A stretch of DNA of 64,000 nucleotides from Paracoccus beibuensis (GCF_026162625.1 NZ_JAOTBD010000005.1:111400-175399); one strand, 5' to 3'. Shown: positions 18,475 to 28,447, counted from the stretch's first letter. Program-made: numbers and translations. Notes: generated by a model from the letters alone, not told the origin.

Positions 18475-19413
18475 ATGAGCAGCATTCCCCTACCTCAGAC
18501 CGATTCGCCCCGCGGACTGGCCTATGCCATTGCCGCCTATGTGCTGTGGGGGGGGCTGCCGATCTATTTGAAGGCGCTGTCGCACCTGCCCGCCGCCGAG
18601 ATCATCGCCCACCGCATCATCTGGTCGCTGCCCGTCGCGGCGGCGGTGCTGATCTGGCAGGGCCGCTCGAGCGACGTTCTGGCCGCGCTGCGCCAGCCGC
18701 GCCTGCTGGCGATGGCGACGCTGACCGCGATGCTGATCTCTGCCAACTGGCTGATCTATGTCTGGGCAATCGCCAACGACCACGCGCTGGACGCGGCGCT
18801 TGGATATTACATCAACCCGCTCTTCAGCGTGTTCCTGGGCGCGACCCTGCTGGGTGAGCGTCTGACGCGCGGCCAGTTCGCGGCCATCGCGCTGGCGGCG
18901 GCGGCGGTGCTCATCCTGACGGTGCAGGCCGGGCGCCTGCCGATGGTGGCGCTGGGGCTGACCCTCAGCTGGGGCTTCTACGCCTATTGCAAGAAGAGCC
19001 TGCCGCTTGGCCCGAACCAGGGCTTCACGCTGGAGGTGCTGCTGCTGACCCCCTTCGCCATCGCCCTCCTGATCTGGCAGGCGCTGCAGGGGCAGTCGCA
19101 TTTCACTTCGGGCGGGTGGGGGCAGACGCTGCTGCTGCTGGGGGCAGGGCCGGTGACGGCGATCCCGCTGCTGTTCTACGCCAACGGCGCCAAGCTGATC
19201 CGCCTGTCGACCATCGGCATTCTGCAATACATCGCCCCGACGATGATCTTCCTCTGCGCCGTGCTGCTGTTCGGCGAGCCCTTCGACGGCGCTCGCCTGA
19301 TCGCCTTCCCGATGATCTGGGCGGCGCTGGTGATCTATTCAGTGACGCTGCTGCGGCAGGCGGGGCAGCGCCGCCGCGACCGGCGGCAGCTGGCAGCGCA
19401 GCGGATGCAGTAA
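18475..19413 (+). CDS. rarD: RarD/EamA-type drug-metabolite permease
   Basis: A 312-residue integral membrane protein with ten predicted helices in two EamA repeats. The start segment RGLAYAIAAYVLWGGLPIYLKAL and the central SANWLIYVWAIANDHALDAALGYYINPL are characteristic of RarD rather than other EamA families; RarD members are named for chloramphenicol resistance, and the natural substrate is not known. It lies between the era group and recO, 39 bp after DUF1491, probably in the same unit. The Shine-Dalgarno is weak. Confidence 0.88.
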   Translation: MSSIPLPQTDSPRGLAYAIAAYVLWGGLPIYLKALSHLPAAEIIAHRIIWSLPVAAAVLIWQGRSSDVLAALRQPRLLAMATLTAMLISANWLIYVWAIANDHALDAALGYYINPLFSVFLGATLLGERLTRGQFAAIALAAAAVLILTVQAGRLPMVALGLTLSWGFYAYCKKSLPLGPNQGFTLEVLLLTPFAIALLIWQALQGQSHFTSGGWGQTLLLLGAGPVTAIPLLFYANGAKLIRLSTIGILQYIAPTMIFLCAVLLFGEPFDGARLIAFPMIWAALVIYSVTLLRQAGQRRRDRRQLAAQRMQ

Positions 19414-19471
19414 CCGCCGCTCTGGTTCTTGCGCCTGCGATGACGCAAGCTGGCGCGGAACGGAGGCGGCG

Positions 19472-20206
19472 ATGGAATGGCAGGCAGAAGGCACGGTGAT
19501 CGGCCGCCGCCCGCATGGCGAGACGGCGGTGATCCTGGACGTGCTGACACGGGAACACGGGCGCCACGCCGGGATCGTGCCGGGGGGCGCGTCGCAGCGG
19601 AAGGCCGCAATGCTGCAGCCGGGCGCGCATCTGTCGCTGCGCTGGCGCGCGCGGCAGGCCGACCAGCTTGGCACGCTGGTGGTGGAACCCGTCCGCATGC
19701 GGGCGGGGCTGATGGCCGATCCCCTCGCGCTGGCCGGCTTGAACGCGGTCTGCGCGCTGCTGCTGTTCGCGCTGCCCGAGCGGGACCCGCATCCGAACCT
19801 GGTCGCCCGGACCGAGGCGCTTCTGGACCTGATCGAGGCCGGCCGCGACTGGCCCCCAGCCTACCTGGCGTGGGAGATGCTGCTTCTGGACGAGATGGGC
19901 TTCGGACTGGACCTGTCTGCCTGCGCGGTCACCGGGCTTGGCGAAGGGCTGGCCTATGTCAGTCCGAAATCTGGGCGCGCCGTCAGTCGGGAAGGGGCCG
20001 GCGAATGGGCCGACCGACTGCTGCCCCTTCCGGCCCTGATGGGCGGGGCGGGCGACAACCACGGTCGCGATCTGGCGCAGGGGCTGGCGATCACCGGCCA
20101 CTTCCTGGAACATCGCGTCGCGGCCGAACTTGTCGGCCGCAATCTGCCTGCCGCGCGCGACCGGCTGGTGCGCCGGCTGACCCGCGACACGGGTCAGCCG
20201 GGGTGA
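19472..20206 (+). CDS. recO: DNA repair protein RecO
   Basis: A 244-residue recombination mediator that helps RecR load RecA on gaps coated by single-stranded DNA binding protein. The N-terminal OB-fold starts with WQAEGTVIGRRPHGETAVILDVLTREHGRHAG; the helical domain holds LYxxELL-like ERDPHPNLVARTEALLDLIEAG; the zinc cysteines of some RecO proteins are reduced here to a single Cys in LSACAVTG. A GGAGGCGGCG precedes the ATG. It closes the era region and is convergent with the next gene, 4 bp apart. Confidence 0.92.
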   Translation: MEWQAEGTVIGRRPHGETAVILDVLTREHGRHAGIVPGGASQRKAAMLQPGAHLSLRWRARQADQLGTLVVEPVRMRAGLMADPLALAGLNAVCALLLFALPERDPHPNLVARTEALLDLIEAGRDWPPAYLAWEMLLLDEMGFGLDLSACAVTGLGEGLAYVSPKSGRAVSREGAGEWADRLLPLPALMGGAGDNHGRDLAQGLAITGHFLEHRVAAELVGRNLPAARDRLVRRLTRDTGQPG

Positions 20207-20210
20207 AAGC

Positions 20211-20669
20211 TTATTGGTTGCCGCGGGCCTGCGACAGCGCGTCGGTGGCCATGGCCGCGGGACGACCGCTTTCGAAGATCAGCCAGGTCGGGCCCTTGAT
20301 GCGCAGGACACCGCCGTAATACTCCATCTCGGTCGCCTGCTGCAGGGCGGTGAAATAGCGTTGTTCGACCGCCAGATCCTTGCAGTCGGTGACTCCGGTG
20401 GTCTGCAGCGGCTCGAACGCGACGGCGGGCAGGGGAACGGTGTTCTTGGCGGCATAGCCGTTGCAGGGTCCGACGCCCGACACGCCCTCGGGGCGGACGG
20501 TGATGGTGATGTTGCGCAGCGGCACGGTGCCGTTGCCGATGCCGACCAGCACATAGTCGTTGGCCGGGATCCCCCCCATCGGATTGCCAGCAGGCTGCGA
20601 GTTGCAGGCAGAGAGCGCCAGAACCGCAATGGCGGCAACGGCAAGAACAGGGCGATTCGGCAGCGGCAT
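20211..20669 (-). CDS. META-domain-like lipoprotein
   Basis: A 152-residue protein with a lipoprotein signal (LALSAC, Cys at residue 22). The mature part is about 130 residues, with VSGVGPCNGYAAKN, similar to the GCNxY loop of META (HslJ-type) domains, and a second Cys in TTGVTDCKD that may pair with it. META proteins are envelope proteins linked to stress or adhesion, without known enzymatic activity. It sits 76 bp downstream of mcd on the same strand; any link to it is unclear. Confidence 0.65.
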   Translation of the reverse strand: MPLPNRPVLAVAAIAVLALSACNSQPAGNPMGGIPANDYVLVGIGNGTVPLRNITITVRPEGVSGVGPCNGYAAKNTVPLPAVAFEPLQTTGVTDCKDLAVEQRYFTALQQATEMEYYGGVLRIKGPTWLIFESGRPAAMATDALSQARGNQ

Positions 20670-20745
20670 GGGAGGACTCCTTGGGCGGAATGCGAAACTG
20701 CAGTGGAATAACCTTATTTGTCGGCTCGATCCAGTGCGTCGCGTT

Positions 20746-22353
20746 CTATCCCAGAAGTCGGCGCGCGATGACCTGCGCCTGGATCTCGGCCGCGCCCTCG
20801 AAGATGTTCAGGATCCGCGCGTCGCACAGCACCCGGCTGATCCTGTATTCCAGCGCGAAACCGTTGCCGCCGTGGATCTGCAGGGCATTGTCGGCGCTGG
20901 ACCAGGCCACGCGCGCGCCCAGCAGCTTGGCCATCCCGGCCTCCACGTCGCAGCGGTGACCGTGATCTTTTTCCCACGCACTGTAATAAGTCAGCTGCCG
21001 GGCGATCATGATTTCGACAGCCATCATGGCCAGCTTGTCGGCCACGCGGGGGAAGGCGATCAGCGGCTTGCCGAACTGCTTGCGGTCCAAAGCATAGTCC
21101 AGCCCCAGTTCCAGCGCGCTTTGCGCGACGCCGATGGCGCGGGCGGCGGTCTGGATGCGGGCCGACTCGAAGGTCTGCATCAGCTGCTTGAAGCCTTGCC
21201 CCGTCACCCCACCCAGCAGGTTCGCGCCGTCGACATGGAAGCCGTCGAAGCCGAGTTCATATTCCCTCATGCCGCGATAACCCAGGACCTCGATCTCTCC
21301 TCCGGTCATGCCGGGGGTCGGGAAGGGGTCGGCGTCGGTGCCGGGGGTCTTCTCCGCGATGAACATCGACAAGCCGCGATAATCGTCGGTTGCGGGGTCG
21401 GTGCGGGCCAGCAGCGTCATGATGTGGGTACGTGCCGCATGGGTGATCCAGGTCTTGTTGCCGGTCACCAGCCAGTCCTTGCCGTCGCGGACGGCGCGCG
21501 TGCGCAGGCTGCCAAGGTCGCTGCCGGTGTCGGGTTCGGTGAAGACGGCCGTGGGCAGGATCTCCCCGGACGCCAGCCGGGGCAGCCAGTGCGCCTTCTG
21601 CTCGTCCGTGCCGCCGCAGAGGATCAGTTCGGCCGCGATCTCGCTGCGGGTGCCAAGGCTGCCGACGCCGATATATCCCCGCGACAGTTCCTCGGACACG
21701 ACGACCATCGCGGCCTTCGACATGCCGAGGCCGCCCATCTCCTCGGGGATGGTTAGGCCGAAGACCCCCAGCTCCGCCAGTTCCTCGATGATCTCCATCG
21801 GGATCAGCTCGTCCTTCAGATGCCAGTCATGGGCGTGGGGGACGACCTTGTCGTCGGTCCAGCGGCGGAACTGGTCGCGGATCATTTCAAGATCCTCGTC
21901 CAGGCCCGATGCGCCGACGGTCGCGGCGCCGCGGCCGTGGGCGATCAGCGCCGCAAGCTCGGCCCGCGCCTCGGCGCTGTTGCCCGCCATCATCGCCCGC
22001 GCCTCGTCCGAGGGGTGCCACTCGACCCCCAGGTCCGACAGGCGTGCGAATTCGGTCTGGCTCATCGGGATGCCGCCGGCGATCTGCGTCAGGTATTCGC
22101 CAAAGCCGATCTGCGCGATCAGCGCCTCGACCGGGCCGTTGACGCGCAGCGACCAGGCGTGCAGCTGCCGCAGGGCGGTCACATAGGTTGCCAGCCAGGA
22201 CAGCGCGTGGGCGGCGTGCTGCTGTTCCTCCAGCAGCGCAGGGTCGATGAGGCCGTCGGTGCCGACGCGCCCGCGCAGTTCGGTCGTGGCGCGGGCCAGC
22301 AGGTCGTCAAGGTCCGAGAGAACGGCCTGGCTGTGGTGCTGCACGTCTTTCAT
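20746..22353 (-). CDS. mcd: (2S)-methylsuccinyl-CoA dehydrogenase
   Basis: A 535-residue acyl-CoA dehydrogenase-family flavoprotein. The first 140 residues form an extra N-terminal domain with AHALSWLATYVTALRQLHAW, which marks the methylsuccinyl-CoA dehydrogenase branch. The ACAD core follows with TEPDTGSDLGSLRTRAV, WITHAARTHIM and the catalytic Glu in NIFEGAAEIQ near residue 519. The enzyme oxidises methylsuccinyl-CoA to mesaconyl-CoA in the ethylmalonyl-CoA pathway for growth on acetate-level carbon and passes electrons to ETF. The start at 22353 has GGAGGA upstream. A GCGCAA/TTGCGC dyad lies 51 bp before the start. Other pathway genes are not in this window. Confidence 0.85.
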   Translation of the reverse strand: MKDVQHHSQAVLSDLDDLLARATTELRGRVGTDGLIDPALLEEQQHAAHALSWLATYVTALRQLHAWSLRVNGPVEALIAQIGFGEYLTQIAGGIPMSQTEFARLSDLGVEWHPSDEARAMMAGNSAEARAELAALIAHGRGAATVGASGLDEDLEMIRDQFRRWTDDKVVPHAHDWHLKDELIPMEIIEELAELGVFGLTIPEEMGGLGMSKAAMVVVSEELSRGYIGVGSLGTRSEIAAELILCGGTDEQKAHWLPRLASGEILPTAVFTEPDTGSDLGSLRTRAVRDGKDWLVTGNKTWITHAARTHIMTLLARTDPATDDYRGLSMFIAEKTPGTDADPFPTPGMTGGEIEVLGYRGMREYELGFDGFHVDGANLLGGVTGQGFKQLMQTFESARIQTAARAIGVAQSALELGLDYALDRKQFGKPLIAFPRVADKLAMMAVEIMIARQLTYYSAWEKDHGHRCDVEAGMAKLLGARVAWSSADNALQIHGGNGFALEYRISRVLCDARILNIFEGAAEIQAQVIARRLLG

Positions 22354-22404
22354 CTGGTCCTCCTTCTGCGGCGTTGCAGCATGGGTAGCGGCTTCGCAAC
22401 CGCA

Positions 22405-22421
22405 GCGCAACAAATTTGCGC
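22405..22421. promoter_or_regulatory. 17-bp dyad upstream of mcd, candidate operator
   Basis: The sequence GCGCAACAAATTTGCGC is an inverted repeat (GCGCAA/TTGCGC) with a 5-bp spacer, located in the divergent spacer between mcd and the TSUP gene. A near-identical copy occurs in the phaA-phaB spacer (40436-40452). It could bind a regulator of acyl-CoA metabolism, but no family is assigned. Confidence 0.35.
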
Positions 22422-22524
22422 GCAGGCTTGTCACATTGATCTAAAGTGTCGCATCCGTCCGGCAGGTTGGCTTGGTCGTCGATGCGGTCTTTTCCTTCCC
22501 GCGCGCCGGCGCTAGCGTGCCGCC

Positions 22525-23292
22525 ATGTTCGGACTGGAGCCCTGGCAATTCGCGGCGGCCCTTGCGGTGACCGCCTTCGCGGGCTTCGTGAAGGGCGCGT
22601 TGGGCTTTGCCATGCCGATGATCATGATGTCCGCCTTCGGGTCGATCATGCCGGCGACGCTGGCGCTGGCGGCGATGATCCTGCCGACGCTGTTCACCAA
22701 CGTGCAGCAGGGCTTTCGCGAAGGCACGGGCGCGGCGGCGCAATCCATAATCAAGTTCCGCCTGCATATCGTCATGGTCGCGATCTTCATTTGCGTGTCG
22801 GCGGGCTTCGCGCAGAGCATCCCGCAATGGGTGATGTACGCGCTGCTGGGCGTCCCGATCACCGGCTTCGCGATCTGGCAGCTGTCGGGCCGCCCCCTTG
22901 CCCTGAACCTGCGGCACCGCCGCCGGGCCGAGGGGATCTCGGGCGTGATCGGCGGGCTCTATGGCGGTATCTCGGGGATCTGGGGGCCGCCGCTGATCGT
23001 CTATCTGCTGTCGATCGGTACCGAAAAGCGCGAACAGGTGCGCGTGCAGGGCGTCGTTTTCCTGATCGGCGCGGTGACGCTGACGGTGGCGCACCTGGTA
23101 TCGGGCCTTCTGAACGCGCAGACGCTGCCCCTGTCGGCGGTGCTGTGCGTTCCGGCATTCGCAGGCATGAAGGTGGGCTTTGCCTTGCAGGACCGGCTGG
23201 ATGTGGGGCAGTTTCGCCGCTGGACGCTGGTGCTGCTGATCCTGACCGGCCTGAACCTTGTCCGACGTGCCTTGGAACTCTGGAGCCTGTGA
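22525..23292 (+). CDS. TSUP (TauE/SafE) family anion permease
   Basis: A 255-residue membrane protein with seven to eight helices. The repeats [16 protein letters not shown] near residue 20 and [21 protein letters not shown] near residue 150 are the two glycine-rich TSUP signatures. The family exports sulfite, sulfoacetate and similar anions; the substrate here cannot be inferred. Its stop shares one base with the dapE start (TGATG), so it may be co-expressed with dapE. It is divergent from mcd. Confidence 0.85.
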   Translation: MFGLEPWQFAAALAVTAFAGFVKGALGFAMPMIMMSAFGSIMPATLALAAMILPTLFTNVQQGFREGTGAAAQSIIKFRLHIVMVAIFICVSAGFAQSIPQWVMYALLGVPITGFAIWQLSGRPLALNLRHRRRAEGISGVIGGLYGGISGIWGPPLIVYLLSIGTEKREQVRVQGVVFLIGAVTLTVAHLVSGLLNAQTLPLSAVLCVPAFAGMKVGFALQDRLDVGQFRRWTLVLLILTGLNLVRRALELWSL

Positions 23293-24431
23293 TGCTGGAT
23301 GCCGCCGACCTGACCGCCCGCCTGATCCGCTGCCCATCGGTCACGCCCGAGGAAGGCGGTGCCCTGGTCCTGCTGGAGGAGGTGCTGAGCGGCGCCGGCT
23401 TCGAATGCCACCGCGTCGACCGGAACGGCACGTCGAATCTGTTCGCGCGCTGGGGCGCCAGAGGGGTGCGGACCTTCGGCTTCAACGGTCACACCGACGT
23501 GGTGCCCCCGGGCGATCCGGCGTCCTGGACGCATCCGCCATTCTCGGGGCACCTGGACGAGGACGGCGTGATCTGGGGGCGTGGGGCCACCGACATGAAA
23601 TCGGGCGTCGCCGCCTTCGTGACCGCCGCGGTCGATTTCGTGCGTCAGACTCCGCCCGACGGAGCAGTCATCCTGACCATCACTGGCGACGAGGAGGGGC
23701 CGTCCCGCGACGGGACCATCGCCATCCTGGACTGGATGGCGGCGAACGGCGAACACATGGATGTCTGCGTCGTGGGCGAGCCGTCGAACCCCGAGGTCAT
23801 GGGCGAGATGATGAAGATCGGCCGCCGCGGTTCGGCCACCTATCGCATCGCGGCCAAGGGGGTGCAGGGGCACGCGGCCTATCCTCATCGGGCGAAGAAC
23901 CCGCTGCACGCGCTGACCCGCTATCTGGCCGAACTGACGGCCGAGCCGCTGGACCAGGGGACGGGTCACTTTGACCCCTCGGGGCTGCAGATCACCTCGA
24001 TCGACTGCGGGAATCCCGCCTCGAACGTGATTCCGGAAAGCGCGACGGCCGTGGTGAACATCCGCTTCAACGACCTTCACACGGGCGCGTCGCTGGCCGC
24101 GATGCTGTCTGACCGCGCGGCGCGGGTCACGTCCGAAACCGGCGTCACGCTGACCGTCTCGGCCGAGATTTCCGGAGAGGCGTTCCTGACCGAACCCGGC
24201 GTCTTCGTCGACATGGTGCGCGGGGTGGTCCAGCAGGAAACCAACCGTCAGCCGGTGCTGTCCACCTCGGGCGGGACGTCGGATGCCCGTTTCGTCAAGA
24301 ACCACTGCCCGGTGGTGGAATTCGGTCTTGTCGGTGCCCACATGCACCAGGTGAACGAACGCGTGCCGGCCCAGCAGGTCCGCCAGCTGAAGACCATCTA
24401 TCAGCGCATCCTGGAAAGATTTTTCGAATGA
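23292..24431 (+). CDS. dapE: succinyl-diaminopimelate desuccinylase
   Basis: A 379-residue di-zinc M20 peptidase-family enzyme that releases diaminopimelate in the lysine/peptidoglycan branch. The start [13 protein letters not shown], the metal box [14 protein letters not shown] (about residue 64), [10 protein letters not shown] (about 98), TGDEEGPS with the catalytic Glu (about 134), and the C-terminal [11 protein letters not shown] and [14 protein letters not shown] are typical DapE motifs. It works just upstream of lysA (45.4 kb). It begins in the stop codon of the TSUP gene and overlaps the next gene by 4 bp. Confidence 0.95.
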   Translation: MLDAADLTARLIRCPSVTPEEGGALVLLEEVLSGAGFECHRVDRNGTSNLFARWGARGVRTFGFNGHTDVVPPGDPASWTHPPFSGHLDEDGVIWGRGATDMKSGVAAFVTAAVDFVRQTPPDGAVILTITGDEEGPSRDGTIAILDWMAANGEHMDVCVVGEPSNPEVMGEMMKIGRRGSATYRIAAKGVQGHAAYPHRAKNPLHALTRYLAELTAEPLDQGTGHFDPSGLQITSIDCGNPASNVIPESATAVVNIRFNDLHTGASLAAMLSDRAARVTSETGVTLTVSAEISGEAFLTEPGVFVDMVRGVVQQETNRQPVLSTSGGTSDARFVKNHCPVVEFGLVGAHMHQVNERVPAQQVRQLKTIYQRILERFFE

Positions 24432-24844
24432 AGATTACCGAGACCAGCGACATTGCCGCCTGCCACGCGCTGCGCCGCACCGTCTTCATCAAGGAACAGA
24501 ACGTCCCCGAGGCCGAGGAAATGGACGACCTGGACGGGCAGGCGATCCACCTGCTGGCCTGCGACGGCGACCGGCCGGTGGGCACGGCGCGCGTCCTGAT
24601 CCGTGACCGGATCGGCAAGATCGGCCGCGTCTGCGTGCTGCCCGACCAGCGCGGCACGGGCCTGGGCGCAGCGCTGATCCGCGCCGCGCTGGAGGTTCTG
24701 GGCAAGCATGGCGTGGCGCAGGCGCGGCTGGGGTCGCAGACCCATGCCATCGGTTTTTACGAGAAACTGGGCTTCGTCGCAGAGGGGCCGGTCTATGACG
24801 ACGCGGGCATCCCGCATCGCGACATGGCCCTAAACCTGAAGTGA
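24428..24844 (+). CDS. GNAT family N-acetyltransferase (ElaA/YjcF-like)
   Basis: A 138-residue GNAT enzyme. [20 protein letters not shown] at the N-terminus is the conserved start of the ElaA/YjcF group; the acetyl-CoA loop [12 protein letters not shown] is near residue 78 and FYEKLGF near residue 115. The acceptor is unknown. It begins within the dapE stop (ATGA) and ends 4 bp before rnr, so it is in a tight dapE-GNAT-rnr unit. Confidence 0.85.
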   Translation: MKITETSDIAACHALRRTVFIKEQNVPEAEEMDDLDGQAIHLLACDGDRPVGTARVLIRDRIGKIGRVCVLPDQRGTGLGAALIRAALEVLGKHGVAQARLGSQTHAIGFYEKLGFVAEGPVYDDAGIPHRDMALNLK

Positions 24845-24848
24845 CCCC

Positions 24849-27092
24849 ATGACGCAGATCCCCAGCAAGGCCCAGATCCTCGAATGGGTGGCCGACAATC
24901 CTGACGCCAATTCCAAGCGCGACATCGCGAAGGCCTTCGGAATCAAGGGCGCCGCCCGGATCGAGCTGAAGCGCCTGCTGAAGGAACTTGAGGCCGAAGG
25001 CCAGCTGGAGCGCCGCCGCCGCCATTACCTCGACGCCGAAAAGCTGCCGCCGGTGACCGTGCTGGAGTTGCTGGCGCCTGACGGGTCTGGCGATCTCTTT
25101 GCGCGGCCGCTGGAATGGTCGGGGCAGGGACCGGTGCCGCGTATCCTCTATGCGCCGCGCCAGACCGACCCGGCGCTTGGCCGCGGCGACCGGTTCCTGG
25201 GCCGCCTGATCGAGGTGCTGGGCGAAGATCACCAGTACCAGGCCCGGCTGATCCGCCGCATCACGGCCAGCCCGAACCGCATCACCGGCGTTTTCCGCAA
25301 GGACAGCGAAGGCGGTCGCATCCTGCCCATCGACAAGGGCCAGGACAAGGAGTGGCGCATCCGCGCCGACGCCACGCTGGATGCCGAGAATGGGGAACTG
25401 GTGCAGGCCGAACAGATCGGCCCCAAGAGCCGCATGGGCCTGCCCTATGCCCGCATCATCGAACGGTTGGGCGACCCGTCCGCCCCCCGTGCCGTCAGCC
25501 TGATCGCGATCCACCAGCACGGCATCCCTGACGAGTTCCCGCAGAAGGCGCTGGACGAGGCGGAGGCCGCCAAGCCCGCCACCATGAAGAACCGCGACGA
25601 CCTGCGTACGCTGCCTCTGGTCACGATCGACCCCTCGGACGCGCGCGACCACGACGACGCCGTGGCGGCCATTGCGGAAGATGACGGCGGCGCGACCATC
25701 TGGGTCGCCATCGCCGACGTCGCCTTTTATGTCCGCCCCGGCAGCGCACTGGACCGCGAGGCGTGGAACCGCGGCAACTCGACCTATTTCCCCGACCGCG
25801 TGGTGCCTATGCTGCCCGAGGCGCTGTCGGCCGATCTCTGTTCGCTGCACGAGGGCGTGGACCGTTCCGTGATTGCGGTCGAGATGCGGCTGGACGCGCA
25901 GGGCAACAAGACCCGGCACCGCTTCCATCGCGGGATGATGAACAGCCGCGCGTCCCTGTCCTATCAGCAGGCACAGGCGGCGGCGGATGGCCAGCCGGAC
26001 GACCAGACGGCGCCGCTGATGGACGATGTCATCACGCCGCTGTGGCACGCCTATGTCCTTCTGAAGGGCTCGCGGGAACGCCGCCAGCCGCTGGACCTGG
26101 ACCTGCCGGAACGCCGGATCGAGCTGACGCCGGAGGGCCGCGTCAAGTCGGTCGCCTTCCGCGACCGCCTGGACGCCCACCGCCTGATCGAGGAGTTCAT
26201 GATTTTGGCCAACGTGGCCGCGGCCGAGGAACTGAGCCGCCGCCAGCGCCCGCTGCTGTTCCGCGTCCACGAGGAACCCAGCCTGGACAAGATGGACGCG
26301 CTGCGCGAGGTGGCGCAGGCGTCCGGCTTCACGCTCGCCAAGGGGCAGGTGCTGCATACCAGCCACCTGAACCGGCTTCTGGCGCAGGCCGAAGGGACCG
26401 ACTTCGACGAGCTGATCAACATCTCGACCCTGCGGTCGATGACGCAGGCTTACTACCACCCCGAAAATTTCGGCCACTTCGGACTGTCGCTGAAAAGCTA
26501 TGCGCATTTCACCTCGCCCATCCGACGCTATGCCGACCTGATCGTGCACCGGGCGCTGATCAGCGGACATGGCTGGGGCAAGGACGGCCTGGACGACGTG
26601 CAGATCGAGCGTCTGGATGAAACGGCCAAGCATATCAGCGAAACCGAACGCCGCAGCATGGCGGCCGAACGCGACACGACCGACCGCTATCTGGCCGCCT
26701 TTTTGGCCGAGCGCGTGGGAACCGAGATGACCGGCCGCATCAGCGGCATCCAGAAATTCGGCGCCTTCGTGAAGCTGGATGAAACCGGCGCAGACGGCCT
26801 TTTGCCGATCCGCGCCATCGGGCAGGAGTATTTCCACTTCGATCCCGATGCGCAGATGCTGATCGGCAGCGATACGGGACTGGAAATCGGCATCGGTCAA
26901 CGCGTCACTGTTCGCCTGGCCGAGGCGCTGCCCCTGACGGGCGGTCTGACGCTGGACCTGCTGGAGCTGGAAGGAAAGGCGCTGCCGCGCGGCCCGGCAA
27001 AGGGCAAGCGCGGCCGCAGCCCCCGCCAGATGGCCGTGAAGTCGCGGCTGGCCGAGATCAAGCGCGCCAGCAAGCGCCGCCGCAAGCGCTGA
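24849..27092 (+). CDS. rnr: ribonuclease R
   Basis: A 747-residue processive 3'-5' exoribonuclease that degrades structured RNA and defective transcripts. A helix-turn-helix-like N-terminus (SKRDIAKAFGIKGAARIELK), two cold-shock OB domains, the RNB domain with the acidic active site in TIDPSDARDHDDAVAA (about residue 264), and a C-terminal S1 domain (TGRISGIQKFGAFVKL) are visible in order. The tail is very basic (KRASKRRRKR). The order and length match RNase R rather than RNase II. It follows the GNAT gene by 4 bp. Confidence 0.95.
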   Translation: MTQIPSKAQILEWVADNPDANSKRDIAKAFGIKGAARIELKRLLKELEAEGQLERRRRHYLDAEKLPPVTVLELLAPDGSGDLFARPLEWSGQGPVPRILYAPRQTDPALGRGDRFLGRLIEVLGEDHQYQARLIRRITASPNRITGVFRKDSEGGRILPIDKGQDKEWRIRADATLDAENGELVQAEQIGPKSRMGLPYARIIERLGDPSAPRAVSLIAIHQHGIPDEFPQKALDEAEAAKPATMKNRDDLRTLPLVTIDPSDARDHDDAVAAIAEDDGGATIWVAIADVAFYVRPGSALDREAWNRGNSTYFPDRVVPMLPEALSADLCSLHEGVDRSVIAVEMRLDAQGNKTRHRFHRGMMNSRASLSYQQAQAAADGQPDDQTAPLMDDVITPLWHAYVLLKGSRERRQPLDLDLPERRIELTPEGRVKSVAFRDRLDAHRLIEEFMILANVAAAEELSRRQRPLLFRVHEEPSLDKMDALREVAQASGFTLAKGQVLHTSHLNRLLAQAEGTDFDELINISTLRSMTQAYYHPENFGHFGLSLKSYAHFTSPIRRYADLIVHRALISGHGWGKDGLDDVQIERLDETAKHISETERRSMAAERDTTDRYLAAFLAERVGTEMTGRISGIQKFGAFVKLDETGADGLLPIRAIGQEYFHFDPDAQMLIGSDTGLEIGIGQRVTVRLAEALPLTGGLTLDLLELEGKALPRGPAKGKRGRSPRQMAVKSRLAEIKRASKRRRKR

Positions 27093-27108
27093 CGCCGCGG
27101 GCGTGGTA

Positions 27109-27135
27109 GGTCCGGGGGCAGGGCGCCCCCGGACC
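27109..27135. terminator. stem-loop between convergent rnr and AtoE-type gene
   Basis: An 11-bp perfect stem (GGTCCGGGGGC at 27109-27119, GCCCCCGGACC at 27125-27135, loop AGGGC) fills the 44-bp gap between two convergent genes, ending 1 bp before the AtoE-type stop codon. It has no T-run, yet its place and strength suit a bidirectional terminator. Confidence 0.6.
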
Positions 27136-27136
27136 G

Positions 27137-28447
27137 TCAGGCCAGATAGAGCACCCCGCCCACGACGGCCCCCACGATCACCAGGTGGATCACGCAGAAC
27201 CCCATGATGTCGCGCGCCTGCAAGCCGGCGATGCCCAGCATCGGCAGGGCCCAGAAGGGCTGCAGCAGATTCGTCCAGGCATCGCCCCAGGCCACAGCCA
27301 TGGCAACGCGCGGCAGATCAGCCCCCAGCGCCTGCGCTGCAGGCAGCATCACCGGCGCCTGGACCGCCCATTGTCCGCCGCCTGACGGCACGAAGATGTT
27401 GACGATGCCGGCGGCGATGAAGCTCCAGAACGGCAGGGTCTGGGCGGTCGAGATCGACACGAACCATTCCGACAGGCTGGCGGCCAGCCCGCTTTCCACC
27501 ATGATCGCCATGATACCGGCGTAGAAGGGGAACTGGATCACGATGCCCGCGCCGCCGCGCACCGCGCCGTCCAGCGCCGCCAGCAGGCTGCGCGGCGTGC
27601 CGTGGCAGACGATGCCCAGGAACAGGAACAGGAAGTTCACCACGTTCAGGTTCAGCGCCCCGCCGTTCAGGAAATGAAGCATCAGCCAAGCGAGGCCCGG
27701 AATACCGACCAGATACATCAGCAGGGGGCTGGTCTCCAGCCACTCGGCCGGGGTGGGGGTGCCGGCGCGCGGTGTGGCGGCCGGATCGCGCAGCTGCTCG
27801 GGGTCTACCAGGACCTGCTCATGCTCCAGCGGCAGCATCAGGCGGTTGACCAGCGGGACGACCACGAACAGCAACGCGACGATCAGCAGGTTCCACCAGG
27901 CGAAGATCGTCTGGCCGGTCGCGACGACACCGATCTGGCCTTCGGTGAAGTGCCCCGGCGTCGCGATCACCAGCGGGATCGACCCCGAAATGCCGCCGTG
28001 CCAGATCACGAAGCCCGAATAGGCTGCCGCCACCAGCAGGCGGTAGTCGACGCGGATCTGGCGCGCGATCTCTTTGGCGAAGATCGCGCCGACGACCAGG
28101 CCGAAGCCCCAGTTGATCCAGCTGGCCGCCAGCGACACGACGCTGACCAGCAGGATCGCGCCGCCCCGGCTGTGGGCAAGCCCGGCCAACCGCGCCAGCA
28201 CCCGGCGCACCGGCGGCGACGAGGCGAGGATGTAGCCGGTGACCAGCACCAGCAGCATCTGCATGGAAAAGGACAGCAGCTCCCAGAAGCCGTCGCCCCA
28301 CATCTGCACCAGGGCCACGGGATCGGTGCCCTGGGTCAGCATCGCGGCGGCGGCGGCCACCAGTGTCAGCACGATCACGAAAATGAACGCGTCGGGCAGC
28401 CAGCGTTCCATCAGCCGCGTCGCGGGCCGGGACAGGATTCTCAGCAT
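27137..28447 (-). CDS. short-chain fatty acid transporter (AtoE family)
   Basis: A 436-residue membrane protein with about ten helices. LPDAFIFVIVLTLVA near residue 17, WGFGLVVGAIFAKEIAR (about 112), and the long GGISGSIPLVIATPGHF loop (about 153), then FVPSGGGQWAVQAPVMLPAA, are hallmarks of the AtoE/TIGR00366 family, which takes up short-chain fatty acids such as acetoacetate or butyrate. This would feed the phaA/mcd branch of metabolism. It lies 60 bp downstream of the HlyD gene on the same strand but seems functionally separate. Confidence 0.85.
   Translation of the reverse strand: MLRILSRPATRLMERWLPDAFIFVIVLTLVAAAAAMLTQGTDPVALVQMWGDGFWELLSFSMQMLLVLVTGYILASSPPVRRVLARLAGLAHSRGGAILLVSVVSLAASWINWGFGLVVGAIFAKEIARQIRVDYRLLVAAAYSGFVIWHGGISGSIPLVIATPGHFTEGQIGVVATGQTIFAWWNLLIVALLFVVVPLVNRLMLPLEHEQVLVDPEQLRDPAATPRAGTPTPAEWLETSPLLMYLVGIPGLAWLMLHFLNGGALNLNVVNFLFLFLGIVCHGTPRSLLAALDGAVRGGAGIVIQFPFYAGIMAIMVESGLAASLSEWFVSISTAQTLPFWSFIAAGIVNIFVPSGGGQWAVQAPVMLPAAQALGADLPRVAMAVAWGDAWTNLLQPFWALPMLGIAGLQARDIMGFCVIHLVIVGAVVGGVLYLA

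Noticed and set aside
24489..26900. 803-residue minus-strand frame opposite rnr
   Set aside because: Antisense of a clear RNase R gene with intact catalytic motifs; no recognisable domain in the mirror frame.
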